NCBI GenBank assembly: GCA_003456855.1
Contig: DMOO01000243.1
Coordinates: forward strand, 1-30,254
Origin: Sphaerochaeta sp.
GTDB lineage: Bacteria > Spirochaetota > Spirochaetia > Sphaerochaetales > Sphaerochaetaceae
Reading direction: 5' to 3'
Length of the DNA: 30,254 nucleotides
The notes below the pieces were generated by a model. That model did no database searches, was not told the DNA's origin, and worked only from the letters and a program-made list of their open reading frames with translations. Of the stretch, positions 14,275 through 21,963 are shown piece after piece; within the stretch, counting starts at the first letter, position 1; every line of letters starts with the position of its first letter. The translations under genes were made by a program, and so were the position numbers.

Positions 14275-16743
14275 ATGGATAGGAAAGAAGAAGCCAAAGT
14301 CCGTAGCGTAAATTACGCAGAGAAGCAAGCAGAGCAGGAGATCTCGATCACCCAGATTCTCGGCATCATCAAACAGAGAAGGGTATGGGTCTATGTGTTC
14401 TTCGTGCTTGCCTGCGCCCTTGCAGTCTTTTATCTGAAGATAACAGATCCCAGCTACCAGGCATCAGCCACAGCATTGGTCGAGCCGATCTCGAATGCAA
14501 CGTCAATCGAGAGTCTTCTCACGTCAAGCACAAGCTCGACCAAGATAGACACTGAGATCCAGCTGATAACATCATCGTCCAACCTGCAGAACGCATTGGA
14601 CAAGCTTGATCTGACAAAATACCTCGACCCTGATGGAATCCCATATTCCGAGAAGAAACTCAAGGGCTCAAGTTTCTCGAAGGTTGTATCAGTGTCCACA
14701 GTCAGCAGCACCAAGGTCGTCAAGATCACGGTCGAGGACGGAAACCCTCAGTTCTGCGCAGACTACGCAAACGCAATCCTCGAGGCCTACACTGAGATGC
14801 TCACCCGCATCTCCAAGAACTCGAAGAGCGCCCAGCGCGAGTTCCTCGAGACCCAGATCCCTGAGACTGAGGCCCTGTTGGATGAGGCAAGCGAGAAGCT
14901 TGCTGATTTCAAGGAGACCAGCGGCATCATGCAGATGACCCAGAAGAACACTCTTCTGACATCCAAGATCGCCGCCTTCCAGCTTGAGAAGGCCCCTCTG
15001 AGCCTGCAGCTGGTCGAGGTCGAGAGTCTGCTTGCATCGCTCAACTCAGACGGCTCTCTGATGGCCGTGGAGACAATCGCCCAGAATGATGCCGTAAGAG
15101 TCTCCCTTGAGGAGTACGTGTCCAACAGCAAGGAGCTGATGATGTACCAGAACGTCGATGCAACAGCCTCCTCCTCAAGGGTCTATGTCCTTGAGAGCAG
15201 CCTTGCATCCAACGAGAAGAACGTGCTCAACGCGGTGACGGAAATCGTCGGTTCCGAGAACACGATGTATGCCAAGGCAATCACGGAGTATCTGTGCGTA
15301 AAGGCCTCAATCAGCGCAATCGACAACATCATAGAATCCTACAACGAGGAGCTTTCTGACTACCCGATCATGGAGCGCCAGTACCTTGAGCTCCAGAGGG
15401 ATGTCGAGATCTACGAGCAGCTGCTTCTCTCCCTGAGACAGCTCCTTGAGGAGACCAAGATGGTCGAGGCCGCCGTTGTCGGAAACGTCAACGTCATAGA
15501 CGAGGCGGTTGTCCCAATCAGGCCTGTCAGTCCGAAAAAGCTTATGGTCATGGCCATCGCCGTTGTCGGTGGAGTGGTTCTGGGTGTTCTGTTCGGGCTC
15601 TTTCTTGAGTTCATCGATGACAGCATCAGAAGCGAGGACTCCATCAAGCAGATCCTTGGTTCGGAGATCCCGTCCCTTGGTTGGACTCCCTACGTGAAGA
15701 ACGTTGAGAAGATACAGAAGGAGATTCCGGCACTATATGTGTTCAACGATCCTGATGCGGCCGTTTCGGAACGCTTCAAGTCAATTGCGAACAACATAGT
15801 GTACTCGCTTCCCAAGAAGATACAGGTCCTGTCGATCAACTCCACCGAGATGGGAGAGGGAAAGACGACCGCGATCTGCAACGTTGCAACAGCCTATGCC
15901 CTGTCAGGCAAGAAGGTCCTGCTGATCGATGGAGACTTCAGAAAGCCTGCAATAGAGGCCTTCTTCTGTCTGAAGAGGTCCAAGCTGGGCTTCGTGGACG
16001 CAATAGTTGATGACGTGCCTCTTGAGAAGTGCATTGTCCGTCCTCTGGCGCAGGTTCCAAATCTGCACTTGATGCCACCGGGAAAGGGTACAAGGAATCC
16101 GAACGCCCTGTACAACTCACCCAAGGCGGATGCCGTTCTGGCAAAGCTCAAGGCGGTGTACGACTACATAATCATCGACTGTCCTCCTATCTCCTACGGT
16201 TCGGAGTTCACCCATCTCGCAAGACACCTCGACGGCTTTGTCATCAACGTAAGAGCCGGTGTCTCCTCCAAGAGGGCGCTCTCCAGCTTCATGTCAGAGC
16301 TGGACTTCATAAACGCACCGCTTCTGGGCTACATCTACTATGGAGTCATCGCAAGGAACCAGAGCTCCTACAGCAACTACGGCTACGGCTCCTACTACGG
16401 CAACAAGAAGTACGGCTATGGCTACGGCTACGGTTATGGAAACAAGAAGTCCATGTATGAAGAGGGCAAGGGCAACTACAAGATCATCTACAAGAAGGAG
16501 ATCCAGCACCGTTCCGAGGTCAGGCACGGCAATCGCGAGCCTGTTCTTGCCTTCGCCGGTGGTGCCGAGAATGCATTCACAGGTTCCCAGAGCGCCAAGG
16601 CAGGCAATGTGAGCCAGGTGCTCAAGCCTGAAGCCAAGCCTGCCCAGAAGAGTTCTGCAAAGCCTTCTGGAACGAAGATGAGCGCTGCCGAGAAGAAGAC
16701 CTCCGACATGCTTGCAGACATCGAGAAGATCTACAGGAAATGA
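14275..16743 (+). CDS. Wzc-like polysaccharide chain-length regulator and tyrosine autokinase
   Basis: This 822-residue inner-membrane protein has an N-terminal Wzz domain (about residues 20-100) with a first membrane helix near 38-58, a long periplasmic coiled-coil region (about 190-400), a PxxP-like VVPIRPVSPKK segment, a second membrane helix (about 424-448) and a cytoplasmic BY-kinase domain. The kinase has Walker A STEMGEGKTT (523-532), Walker A' LLIDGDFRKP (about 548-557) and Walker B IIIDCPP (about 632-638). A Tyr/Gly cluster (about 698-742) holds about 13 tyrosines, including four GY repeats, the expected autophosphorylation sites. Unusually, about 80 further residues (Ala/Lys/Ser/Pro-rich, ending in a helix) follow it, whereas the Tyr cluster normally ends the protein. 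GGAGG lies 7 bases before ATG. It is cotranscribed with the OPX gene; no glycosyltransferase or polymerase genes are nearby. Confidence 0.92.
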   Translation: MDRKEEAKVRSVNYAEKQAEQEISITQILGIIKQRRVWVYVFFVLACALAVFYLKITDPSYQASATALVEPISNATSIESLLTSSTSSTKIDTEIQLITSSSNLQNALDKLDLTKYLDPDGIPYSEKKLKGSSFSKVVSVSTVSSTKVVKITVEDGNPQFCADYANAILEAYTEMLTRISKNSKSAQREFLETQIPETEALLDEASEKLADFKETSGIMQMTQKNTLLTSKIAAFQLEKAPLSLQLVEVESLLASLNSDGSLMAVETIAQNDAVRVSLEEYVSNSKELMMYQNVDATASSSRVYVLESSLASNEKNVLNAVTEIVGSENTMYAKAITEYLCVKASISAIDNIIESYNEELSDYPIMERQYLELQRDVEIYEQLLLSLRQLLEETKMVEAAVVGNVNVIDEAVVPIRPVSPKKLMVMAIAVVGGVVLGVLFGLFLEFIDDSIRSEDSIKQILGSEIPSLGWTPYVKNVEKIQKEIPALYVFNDPDAAVSERFKSIANNIVYSLPKKIQVLSINSTEMGEGKTTAICNVATAYALSGKKVLLIDGDFRKPAIEAFFCLKRSKLGFVDAIVDDVPLEKCIVRPLAQVPNLHLMPPGKGTRNPNALYNSPKADAVLAKLKAVYDYIIIDCPPISYGSEFTHLARHLDGFVINVRAGVSSKRALSSFMSELDFINAPLLGYIYYGVIARNQSSYSNYGYGSYYGNKKYGYGYGYGYGNKKSMYEEGKGNYKIIYKKEIQHRSEVRHGNREPVLAFAGGAENAFTGSQSAKAGNVSQVLKPEAKPAQKSSAKPSGTKMSAAEKKTSDMLADIEKIYRK

Positions 16744-16754
16744 GTTTCTAGAGA

Positions 16755-18203
16755 ATGGATTTCGTTTCAAAGCTTAAGGAGACGCTGGTTTCGGTGATCC
16801 CGATCATCGTCATAGTCCTTATCCTTAATTTCACAGTTGCTCCTCTAGGGGACAAGCTCCTGCCCTTCCTTCTAGGAGGGCTTCTGCTTGTGTTGGGGCT
16901 GTCTCTGTTCCTTGCTGGAACTGACATAGGCATGGTTCCGGTTGGACAGAAGCTTGGTTCGGTGCTTGCCAACAGGCGCAGTGTGCCTCTGATGATGGCC
17001 ATGGGTTTCATCATCGGATTCTCTGTGACCTTGGCTGAGCCTGATGTGACTGTTCTGGCGAACCAGATCCATAGTCTGAACCCTGCAATCAATGGACGTC
17101 TCCTGGTTATCATGATCGCCCTGGGCCTTGGAATCTTCGTTGACATCGGACTTCTGAGAACCGTCCTGGGCTTCCCGTTGAAGTGGCTTCTGATCGGATT
17201 CTATCTTCTGGTCTTCGCACTGGTGCTGTTCATAGACCAGAGCATGGCCTCCATCTGCTTCGATGCAAGCGGAGCTACCACAGGACCTCTTGCGGTCCCG
17301 TTCCTTCTGGCTTTGGGGCTTGGTGTGTCTGCATCCACAAAACATGGCGATGACAGCAGCTTCGGCCTTACCGGAATTGCCTCCATAGGTCCGATTCTAG
17401 CCGTCGCCGCAATGGCCTTGATGAGCCATTCAACAGGAGGGGCTGAGATTATGGTCTCCGGTTCCGCCTCTCATGGCTTCGGACATGTGATCCTTTCAAA
17501 GCTCAAGGACACCGCGATAGGCTTCGGTCCGCTTTTCGTGATAATCCTGGTTCTGCAGTTCACTCTGCTTCATTTCCCGAAGGTGAAATTCAGGAAGATG
17601 GTCCTTGGTATGCTTTACAGCTTCATCGGCATAGTGATCTTCCTGACAGGTGTCGATTTCGGCTTCGTCGAGGTGGGAAGGTATCTGGGCCAGACAATAT
17701 CCCGGAACTACAGCCCTGTGCTTGTGGTGGGATTGGCCCTGGTCTTCGGTGGCATCGTTGTCCTTGCGGAACCTGCGGTGTGGGTTCTGACGCATCAGGT
17801 TGAGACTGTGACCGCCGGAAGACTCAAGCGTTCCATGGTGATGGTTTTCATCTGCATAGGGGTTGCCCTTTCAGTTGCCCTTGCCATGGTAAGGATACTG
17901 TTCAACATAAACTATCTGTGGTTCGTGTTCATTGGTGTGGGTTCAGCTCTTCTGATGACGCTGTTCACACCATCGCTGTTCACCGGCATCGCCTTCGATT
18001 CGGGCGGAGTGGCAAGCGGACCGATGAGCACAACCTTTCTTCTGTCATTTGCAATAGGTGTCTCGGGTTCGGCCTCAATGGGCTTCGGACTTGTGGGACT
18101 GATTGCCATATCGCCGCTCATCTCAATCCAGATCCTTGGAATCATCTTCAGGATCAAGGAGAGAAAAGGTAAAAAGGGGGCCGACAATGCTGCTGCTGCA
18201 TAG
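16755..18203 (+). CDS. DUF1538-type membrane protein with internal duplication
   Basis: The 482-residue integral membrane protein has about 12 hydrophobic segments. Its two halves are repeats offset by about 244 residues: FLAGTDIGMVPVGQKLG (53-69) against FLTGVDFGFVEVGRYLG (296-312), TLAEPDVTVLANQI (92-105) against VLAEPAVWVLTHQV (336-349), and FDASGATTGPLAVPFLLALG (169-188) against FDSGGVASGPMSTTFLLSFA (414-433). This pattern matches my recollection of the DUF1538 family, whose transport substrate is unknown. The acidic, Gly-rich motifs repeated in both halves suggest a two-fold pseudosymmetric transporter. The P-II-like gene overlaps its 3' end by 17 bases, reminiscent of AmtB-GlnK pairs in which a P-II protein gates a transporter (inference). 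No strong Shine-Dalgarno sequence is seen at ATG 16755. Confidence 0.82.
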   Translation: MDFVSKLKETLVSVIPIIVIVLILNFTVAPLGDKLLPFLLGGLLLVLGLSLFLAGTDIGMVPVGQKLGSVLANRRSVPLMMAMGFIIGFSVTLAEPDVTVLANQIHSLNPAINGRLLVIMIALGLGIFVDIGLLRTVLGFPLKWLLIGFYLLVFALVLFIDQSMASICFDASGATTGPLAVPFLLALGLGVSASTKHGDDSSFGLTGIASIGPILAVAAMALMSHSTGGAEIMVSGSASHGFGHVILSKLKDTAIGFGPLFVIILVLQFTLLHFPKVKFRKMVLGMLYSFIGIVIFLTGVDFGFVEVGRYLGQTISRNYSPVLVVGLALVFGGIVVLAEPAVWVLTHQVETVTAGRLKRSMVMVFICIGVALSVALAMVRILFNINYLWFVFIGVGSALLMTLFTPSLFTGIAFDSGGVASGPMSTTFLLSFAIGVSGSASMGFGLVGLIAISPLISIQILGIIFRIKERKGKKGADNAAAA

Positions 18204-18792
18204 CAATCTGATGATTGCCATAGTCAATCACGGTCAGGCTAAACGATTCATATCCATTGCCAAGAAGGCTGGGATAAAGGGAGGCACCGTCATACCTGCA
18301 CGTGGAACGGCCTCCAACAAGGTGCTGAACTTCCTGGGACTTGGGGACACATCCAAGGAGATGGTCCTGGTTGTCCTGAAGAGGGATCTGGAGGAGAGAA
18401 TCGTATCTGAAGTGCGTGCCTACGGGCGCATCAATGGCGTGGCGGCCCTTCTGGGGTCCACAAAGGAGGAAGGAATGGAGACAAAATGGAAGATGATAAC
18501 GATCATAGTCAACATTGGCTATGCCGATGACATAATGGATGCCGCAAGGAAGGCAGGGGCTAGCGGTGGAACCGTCACCCACGCACGTGGAACCGGAACC
18601 CCAGAGGATGCCAAGTTCCTTGGAGTTCAGATAGTCCCTGACAAGGAGATGATCCTGATTGTCTGCGAAGCCGAGAAGACGGAGCAGATCATGAATGCCA
18701 TTACAGCTCTCAAGTGCCTTGATGAGCCCGGCATTGGTGTCATGTACACCCAGGATGTCCTGGATTTCAAGAATCTCGATCCAAAGAAGTGA
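18187..18792 (+). CDS. Tandem P-II-like (GlnB-fold) regulatory protein
   Basis: The 201-residue cytoplasmic protein consists of two P-II-like domains in one chain: residues 8-90 and about 103-187. Each has the ferredoxin-like pattern, with AIVNHGQAKRFISIAKKAGI / IIVNIGYADDIMDAARKAGA, the loop GGTVIPARGTAS (32-43) / GGTVTHARGTGT (127-138), and a strand-helix ending (KEMVLVVL, KEMILIVC). Canonical P-II proteins are about 110 residues with a long uridylylated T-loop; here the loop is short, so classical regulation is unlikely. The start at ATG 18187 is chosen because AAAGGGGG precedes it by six bases; the longer open frame from 18103 would be a shadow of the DUF1538 gene. The overlap with that gene argues that this protein senses a small ligand (nucleotide or metabolite) and controls the membrane partner (inference). 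Confidence 0.82.
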   Translation: MLLLHSNLMIAIVNHGQAKRFISIAKKAGIKGGTVIPARGTASNKVLNFLGLGDTSKEMVLVVLKRDLEERIVSEVRAYGRINGVAALLGSTKEEGMETKWKMITIIVNIGYADDIMDAARKAGASGGTVTHARGTGTPEDAKFLGVQIVPDKEMILIVCEAEKTEQIMNAITALKCLDEPGIGVMYTQDVLDFKNLDPKK

Positions 18793-18794
18793 AT

Positions 18795-20015
18795 ATGATA
18801 AAGATTAAGCAAGATAAAGAGAAGAATCTCCTGAGACACCATCCATGGGTGTTTTCAGGTGCAATGGAGGAGTCCAGCATCCCCTCAGAGAGTGGGGTGC
18901 AGAAGGTCGTGACCTCCGAGGGGCGCTTCATAGCATGGGGCGTGTACGACAGCGAGAGCCACATCCAGTTAAGACTCCTGTCCTGGGACGAGGATGTCTG
19001 TCCTGACGACGAGTGGTGGAGAAACACCATCAGGGCCGCCATCCTGAGGCGCAGGCCCTTCTTCGAGGACAAGGGCTCCAACACAAACGCCTTCAGGATC
19101 ATCCATGGAGAGGCTGACATGCTTCCGGGAATTGCCGCAGACGTCTATGGAAGGATAGTCAGAGTCATAATCAGCGCCAGGGTGGCCTGGAACAACAGAC
19201 AGCTGATTGTTGACACCATAGAGGGGATTCTCCATCCTCAGATGATAATCCTTAACACGGATTCCTCTTTCTGCGCGATAGAGCATCTGCACGAGATCAC
19301 GGAGTACTATCAGGGCTGTCAGCGCTTCACTCCGTCGGAGAAGATGGAGGACATCAGAATCCGCGAGGACGGCATCTACTACGGACTCACACCAGGTTCT
19401 GGCCAGAAGAGCGGCTTCTACTGCGACCAGAGGGAGAACCGGATCAGACTCGAGCGCTACGTCAAGGACGCCGTTGTGCTTGACGGCTGCAGCTACACAG
19501 GCGGTTTCACCATGCATGCCCTGAGAGCCGGCGCAAAGAGCGTTGATGCCTTTGACAGCTCATCCGATGCTGTGCACAGGCTGCTTGCCAACGTAAACAT
19601 GAACGTTGAGATGGAAACCTTGCCGTCAGATGCCAGGGAGAGGGTCACCGCCACAAAGGCTGACATCTTTGAGACTCTGCGTTCGATAGCCCGTAACAAG
19701 TATGATGTTATGATTCTTGATCCACCAAAGCTTGCACAGACCATCAAATCCCTTGACAATGCCAAGAAGGCCTACAAGGACCTGAACCGCATGGCAATGG
19801 AGAAGATAAAGGGCAACGGAATCCTTGTGACCTGCTCCTGTTCAGGGGCTCTTTCAAGGGAGGATTTCCGCACGGTTCTGGCCTGGAGTGCAAAGGACGC
19901 AAGGGTGGAGGCTCAGGTCCTGGAGACCTTGGGACAGGCTGAGGACCACCCGATAAGGCTTTCCTTCCCGGAGAGCGAGTACCTGAAGGTCTTCATCCTC
20001 AGAATCATAAAGTGA
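18795..20015 (+). CDS. rlmI: RlmI-type class I SAM-dependent rRNA cytosine methyltransferase
   Basis: The protein of about 406 residues has an N-terminal PUA RNA-binding domain (IKIKQDKEKNLLRHHPWVFSGA), a linker domain containing DMLPGIAADVYG and LNTDSSFCAI, and a Rossmann methyltransferase domain. Within it GLTPGSGQKSGFYCDQREN, the SAM-binding motif I VLDGCSYTGGF, motif IV ILDPPK and CSCSG are typical of RlmI, which makes m5C1962 in 23S rRNA. RlmK-like or other COG1092 members remain possible. GTG 18789 overlaps the stop of the P-II gene (GTGA), but ATG 18795 has AAGAAG at a better distance; either may be used. No terminator is obvious after it. Confidence 0.88.
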   Translation: MIKIKQDKEKNLLRHHPWVFSGAMEESSIPSESGVQKVVTSEGRFIAWGVYDSESHIQLRLLSWDEDVCPDDEWWRNTIRAAILRRRPFFEDKGSNTNAFRIIHGEADMLPGIAADVYGRIVRVIISARVAWNNRQLIVDTIEGILHPQMIILNTDSSFCAIEHLHEITEYYQGCQRFTPSEKMEDIRIREDGIYYGLTPGSGQKSGFYCDQRENRIRLERYVKDAVVLDGCSYTGGFTMHALRAGAKSVDAFDSSSDAVHRLLANVNMNVEMETLPSDARERVTATKADIFETLRSIARNKYDVMILDPPKLAQTIKSLDNAKKAYKDLNRMAMEKIKGNGILVTCSCSGALSREDFRTVLAWSAKDARVEAQVLETLGQAEDHPIRLSFPESEYLKVFILRIIK

Positions 20016-20040
20016 ATTTAAATGGTGTAGATTGCATGAA

Positions 20041-20084
20041 GACGTCCTGACGTCCTTGAAAAAGTGCGACCTTAGTATTAGTCT
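20041..20084 (+). promoter_or_regulatory. Candidate promoter with an 8-bp tandem repeat
   Basis: TTGAAA (20056-20061) and TAGTCT (20079-20084) are 17 bases apart. Two adjacent copies of GACGTCCT (20041-20048 and 20049-20056) abut the -35 box and could be an activator or repressor site. Confidence 0.42.
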
Positions 20085-20109
20085 AGTAATAATTACGGAG
20101 GAACAACAG

Positions 20110-20799
20110 ATGAAGAAGACAATCATCCTTGCAGTGGCCTTGGTGCTCTGCCTTGTTCTTGCACAGAGTGTATTCGCAGCCGATGAGTATTCGAATGAGT
20201 ACAGACCTCTCAAGGTCAGAGACGGCTATAGCCTGGAAGAGGCTTTCTGGTTTAACCCGACTCTTTACGCCACAGATGTGCTTCAGTTCACACAGGCCTA
20301 CATGATGCCTGAGGACCCAGTCACATTCTACATGGCTGCAGCCAACTATTCAGACGAGGAGATCGAGGAGATCTTCGTAATCTACCAGTCTTTCTTCGAG
20401 CCTGAGTATGTCGGATACGTGAACTTCAACTACAGCTGTGACGTCGAGGCCTTCGCAGAGTCTGTCGGATATTCCTTCGACCCTGAGGGATCCTATGTTT
20501 TCAGCATCCTGTTCGAGGAAGTCGAGGATCTGGTCGACATCTTCCCTAGAGGCATCGGTAGGGCAAATTCCTACGACACCTTCAGAAGGGCCGCCCTCCA
20601 GCTTGCATTCTATGTCAAGAAGAATGGAACAACCCCGGGCTTCCAGGTCTGCTATGACTACATCCAGCAGACTATGGCCTACTACCAGGAGCAGTTCGAC
20701 GCCGCCATGGAGGCAGAGGCAGCAGCAAATGCAGCAGCTGAAGAGGCTGCAGCAGAGTCCGCAGAGACCACAGAGGTCACTGGAACACCAGCTGAATGA
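20110..20799 (+). CDS. Exported protein of unknown function with Ala/Glu-rich tail
   Basis: I do not recognise this 229-residue protein. A clear signal peptide ([23 protein letters not shown], cut before ADEY) directs it to the periplasm or beyond. The mature part is acidic and rich in Tyr and Phe, with [33 protein letters not shown] and a helical C-terminal third. The last 35 residues are a low-complexity Ala/Glu stretch ([14 protein letters not shown]) ending in [10 protein letters not shown], probably a helix or flexible spacer. The start at ATG 20110 is fixed by GGAGG at 20097-20101; upstream in-frame ATGs precede the promoter. pta follows after a short hairpin. Confidence 0.76.
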   Translation: MKKTIILAVALVLCLVLAQSVFAADEYSNEYRPLKVRDGYSLEEAFWFNPTLYATDVLQFTQAYMMPEDPVTFYMAAANYSDEEIEEIFVIYQSFFEPEYVGYVNFNYSCDVEAFAESVGYSFDPEGSYVFSILFEEVEDLVDIFPRGIGRANSYDTFRRAALQLAFYVKKNGTTPGFQVCYDYIQQTMAYYQEQFDAAMEAEAAANAAAEEAAAESAETTEVTGTPAE

Positions 20800-20805
20800 C
20801 ATCAA

Positions 20806-20832
20806 CCCCGAGCAATCGGGGCATTTCTTTTT
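20806..20832 (+). terminator. Short hairpin terminator or attenuator just before pta
   Basis: CCCCGA (20806-20811) and TCGGGG (20816-20821) enclose a GCAA loop, followed by CATTTC and six Ts (20827-20832). The T-tract runs directly into the pta ribosome-binding site. I see no separate pta promoter, so read-through may set pta level. Confidence 0.68.
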
Positions 20833-20846
20833 TAGGAGATATACAA

Positions 20847-21848
20847 ATGACATTTGCAGAGAAAATGAAGGGACAGGCCATCGCGGCCCATAAGTCACTC
20901 GTCCTTCCTGAAGGACTCGAGCCAAGAACAGTCAAGGCAGCAAGAATGATCCTCGACGAGAAGATCGCTTCAGCCGTGACTCTCATCGGAAACGTTGACA
21001 AGGTCAAGGCTTTCGCAGCTGAGATCGGCGTTGACCTCACAGGCATCAACATCGTCGATCCTCTTACAAGTGACAAGAGAGCAGAGTATGCCAACGAGTA
21101 CTATGAGCTCAGAAAGTCCAAGGGCATGACTCCTGAAGAGGCCAACGAGCTCATTGTCAACGAGCTCAGATGGGGTGCAATGATGACACGCAAGGGCGAT
21201 GCAGACGCAATGGTCGCCGGTGCAAAGAACACAACAGGTGACGTTCTCCGCGCCTCCTTCCAGATCATCAAGTGCAGACCTGGCATCAAGAGTGCATCTT
21301 CCTGCTTCGTCATGGCAACAGACAAGAAGGAGTACGGTGTTGACGGAACACTGATCTTCGCTGACTGTGCTACAATTCCAAACCCGACAGCAGAGCAGCT
21401 TGCCGAGATCGCTGAGGCTTCAGCTCTCTCCTGCAAGACCTTCCTGGGTGCAGAGCCTGTCGTCGCAATGCTTTCATATTCAACAAAGGGAAGCGCAAAG
21501 GGCGAGATGATCGACAAGGTCACAACAGCTCTTGCTCTGGTCAAGGAAAAGTGCCCGGAGCTCAAGGTCGATGGCGAGCTCCAGCTTGATGCTGCAATCG
21601 TCGGCAAGGTCGCCGCACAGAAGGCTCCAGGCTCAACAGTCGCCGGCCACGCCAACGTCCTGGTCTTCCCGGACCTCCAGGCTGGTAACATCGGTTACAA
21701 GCTCACACAGCGCCTTGCTGGTGCTGAGGCCTATGGTCCTATCCTCCAGGGCTTCGCAAGACCTGTCTCAGACCTCTCAAGAGGCTGCAGCGCTGAGGAC
21801 ATCGTTGTCACAGCCGCCATCACTCTGGCACAGGCTGCCGCAAACTGA
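20847..21848 (+). CDS. pta: Phosphate acetyltransferase
   Basis: The 333-residue enzyme converts acetyl-CoA and phosphate to acetyl phosphate and CoA; with acetate kinase (not in the window) it yields ATP during fermentation to acetate. The whole protein is the PTA_PTB catalytic domain: [18 protein letters not shown] at the N-terminus, [19 protein letters not shown], then [39 protein letters not shown] segments and [23 protein letters not shown] near the end. Length equals the short (about 330-residue) Pta class without the N-terminal DRTGG extension. AGGAGA precedes ATG 20847. Codon use is highly biased, consistent with a strongly expressed core fermentation enzyme. It is followed by a terminator. 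Confidence 0.94.
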   Translation: MTFAEKMKGQAIAAHKSLVLPEGLEPRTVKAARMILDEKIASAVTLIGNVDKVKAFAAEIGVDLTGINIVDPLTSDKRAEYANEYYELRKSKGMTPEEANELIVNELRWGAMMTRKGDADAMVAGAKNTTGDVLRASFQIIKCRPGIKSASSCFVMATDKKEYGVDGTLIFADCATIPNPTAEQLAEIAEASALSCKTFLGAEPVVAMLSYSTKGSAKGEMIDKVTTALALVKEKCPELKVDGELQLDAAIVGKVAAQKAPGSTVAGHANVLVFPDLQAGNIGYKLTQRLAGAEAYGPILQGFARPVSDLSRGCSAEDIVVTAAITLAQAAAN

Positions 21849-21879
21849 GAAAAAAATCTTAAAAATTTTTAATTCCATG

Positions 21880-21908
21880 CCGGCTGTAGATTTACAGCCG
21901 GTTTTTTT
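21880..21908 (+). terminator. Rho-independent terminator of pta
   Basis: A perfect 9-bp stem, CCGGCTGTA (21880-21888) and TACAGCCGG (21893-21901), has a four-base loop and is followed by seven Ts. Confidence 0.94.
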
Positions 21909-21919
21909 GTTCTGTCTCG

Positions 21920-21963
21920 AAAAAAATCTTAATCTTTTCGACTTTTTCGCTGTAGGGGTTTGC
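21920..21963 (+). promoter_or_regulatory. Copy B of the 35-base element, upstream of comEC
   Basis: Seven As at 21920, then TCTTAATC, TTTTCG, ACTTTTTCG and CTGTA ending at 21954, followed by nine bases and ATG 21964. It is identical to copy A at 32 of 35 positions. It lies just after the pta terminator and holds no TATAAT-like box or Shine-Dalgarno sequence, so it probably uses an activator or an alternative sigma factor, with a leaderless or very short leader. Confidence 0.68.

Noticed and set aside
18103..18186. Upstream start of the P-II-like gene inside the DUF1538 gene
   Set aside because: The added residues are Arg/Ser-rich shadow sequence, while ATG 18187 has a good ribosome-binding site six bases upstream.
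21847..21879. Third copy of the comEC element just after the pta stop (AAAAAAATCTTAA at about 21850)
   Set aside because: Only the first 13 bases match; the following T-rich part and spacing differ and there is no gene start behind it.
21532..21963. Long in-frame upstream extension of comEC overlapping pta (about 144 extra residues)
   Set aside because: The extension is Ser/Arg-rich out-of-frame translation of pta, crosses the pta terminator, and precedes the regulatory element; ATG 21964 starts the membrane protein.
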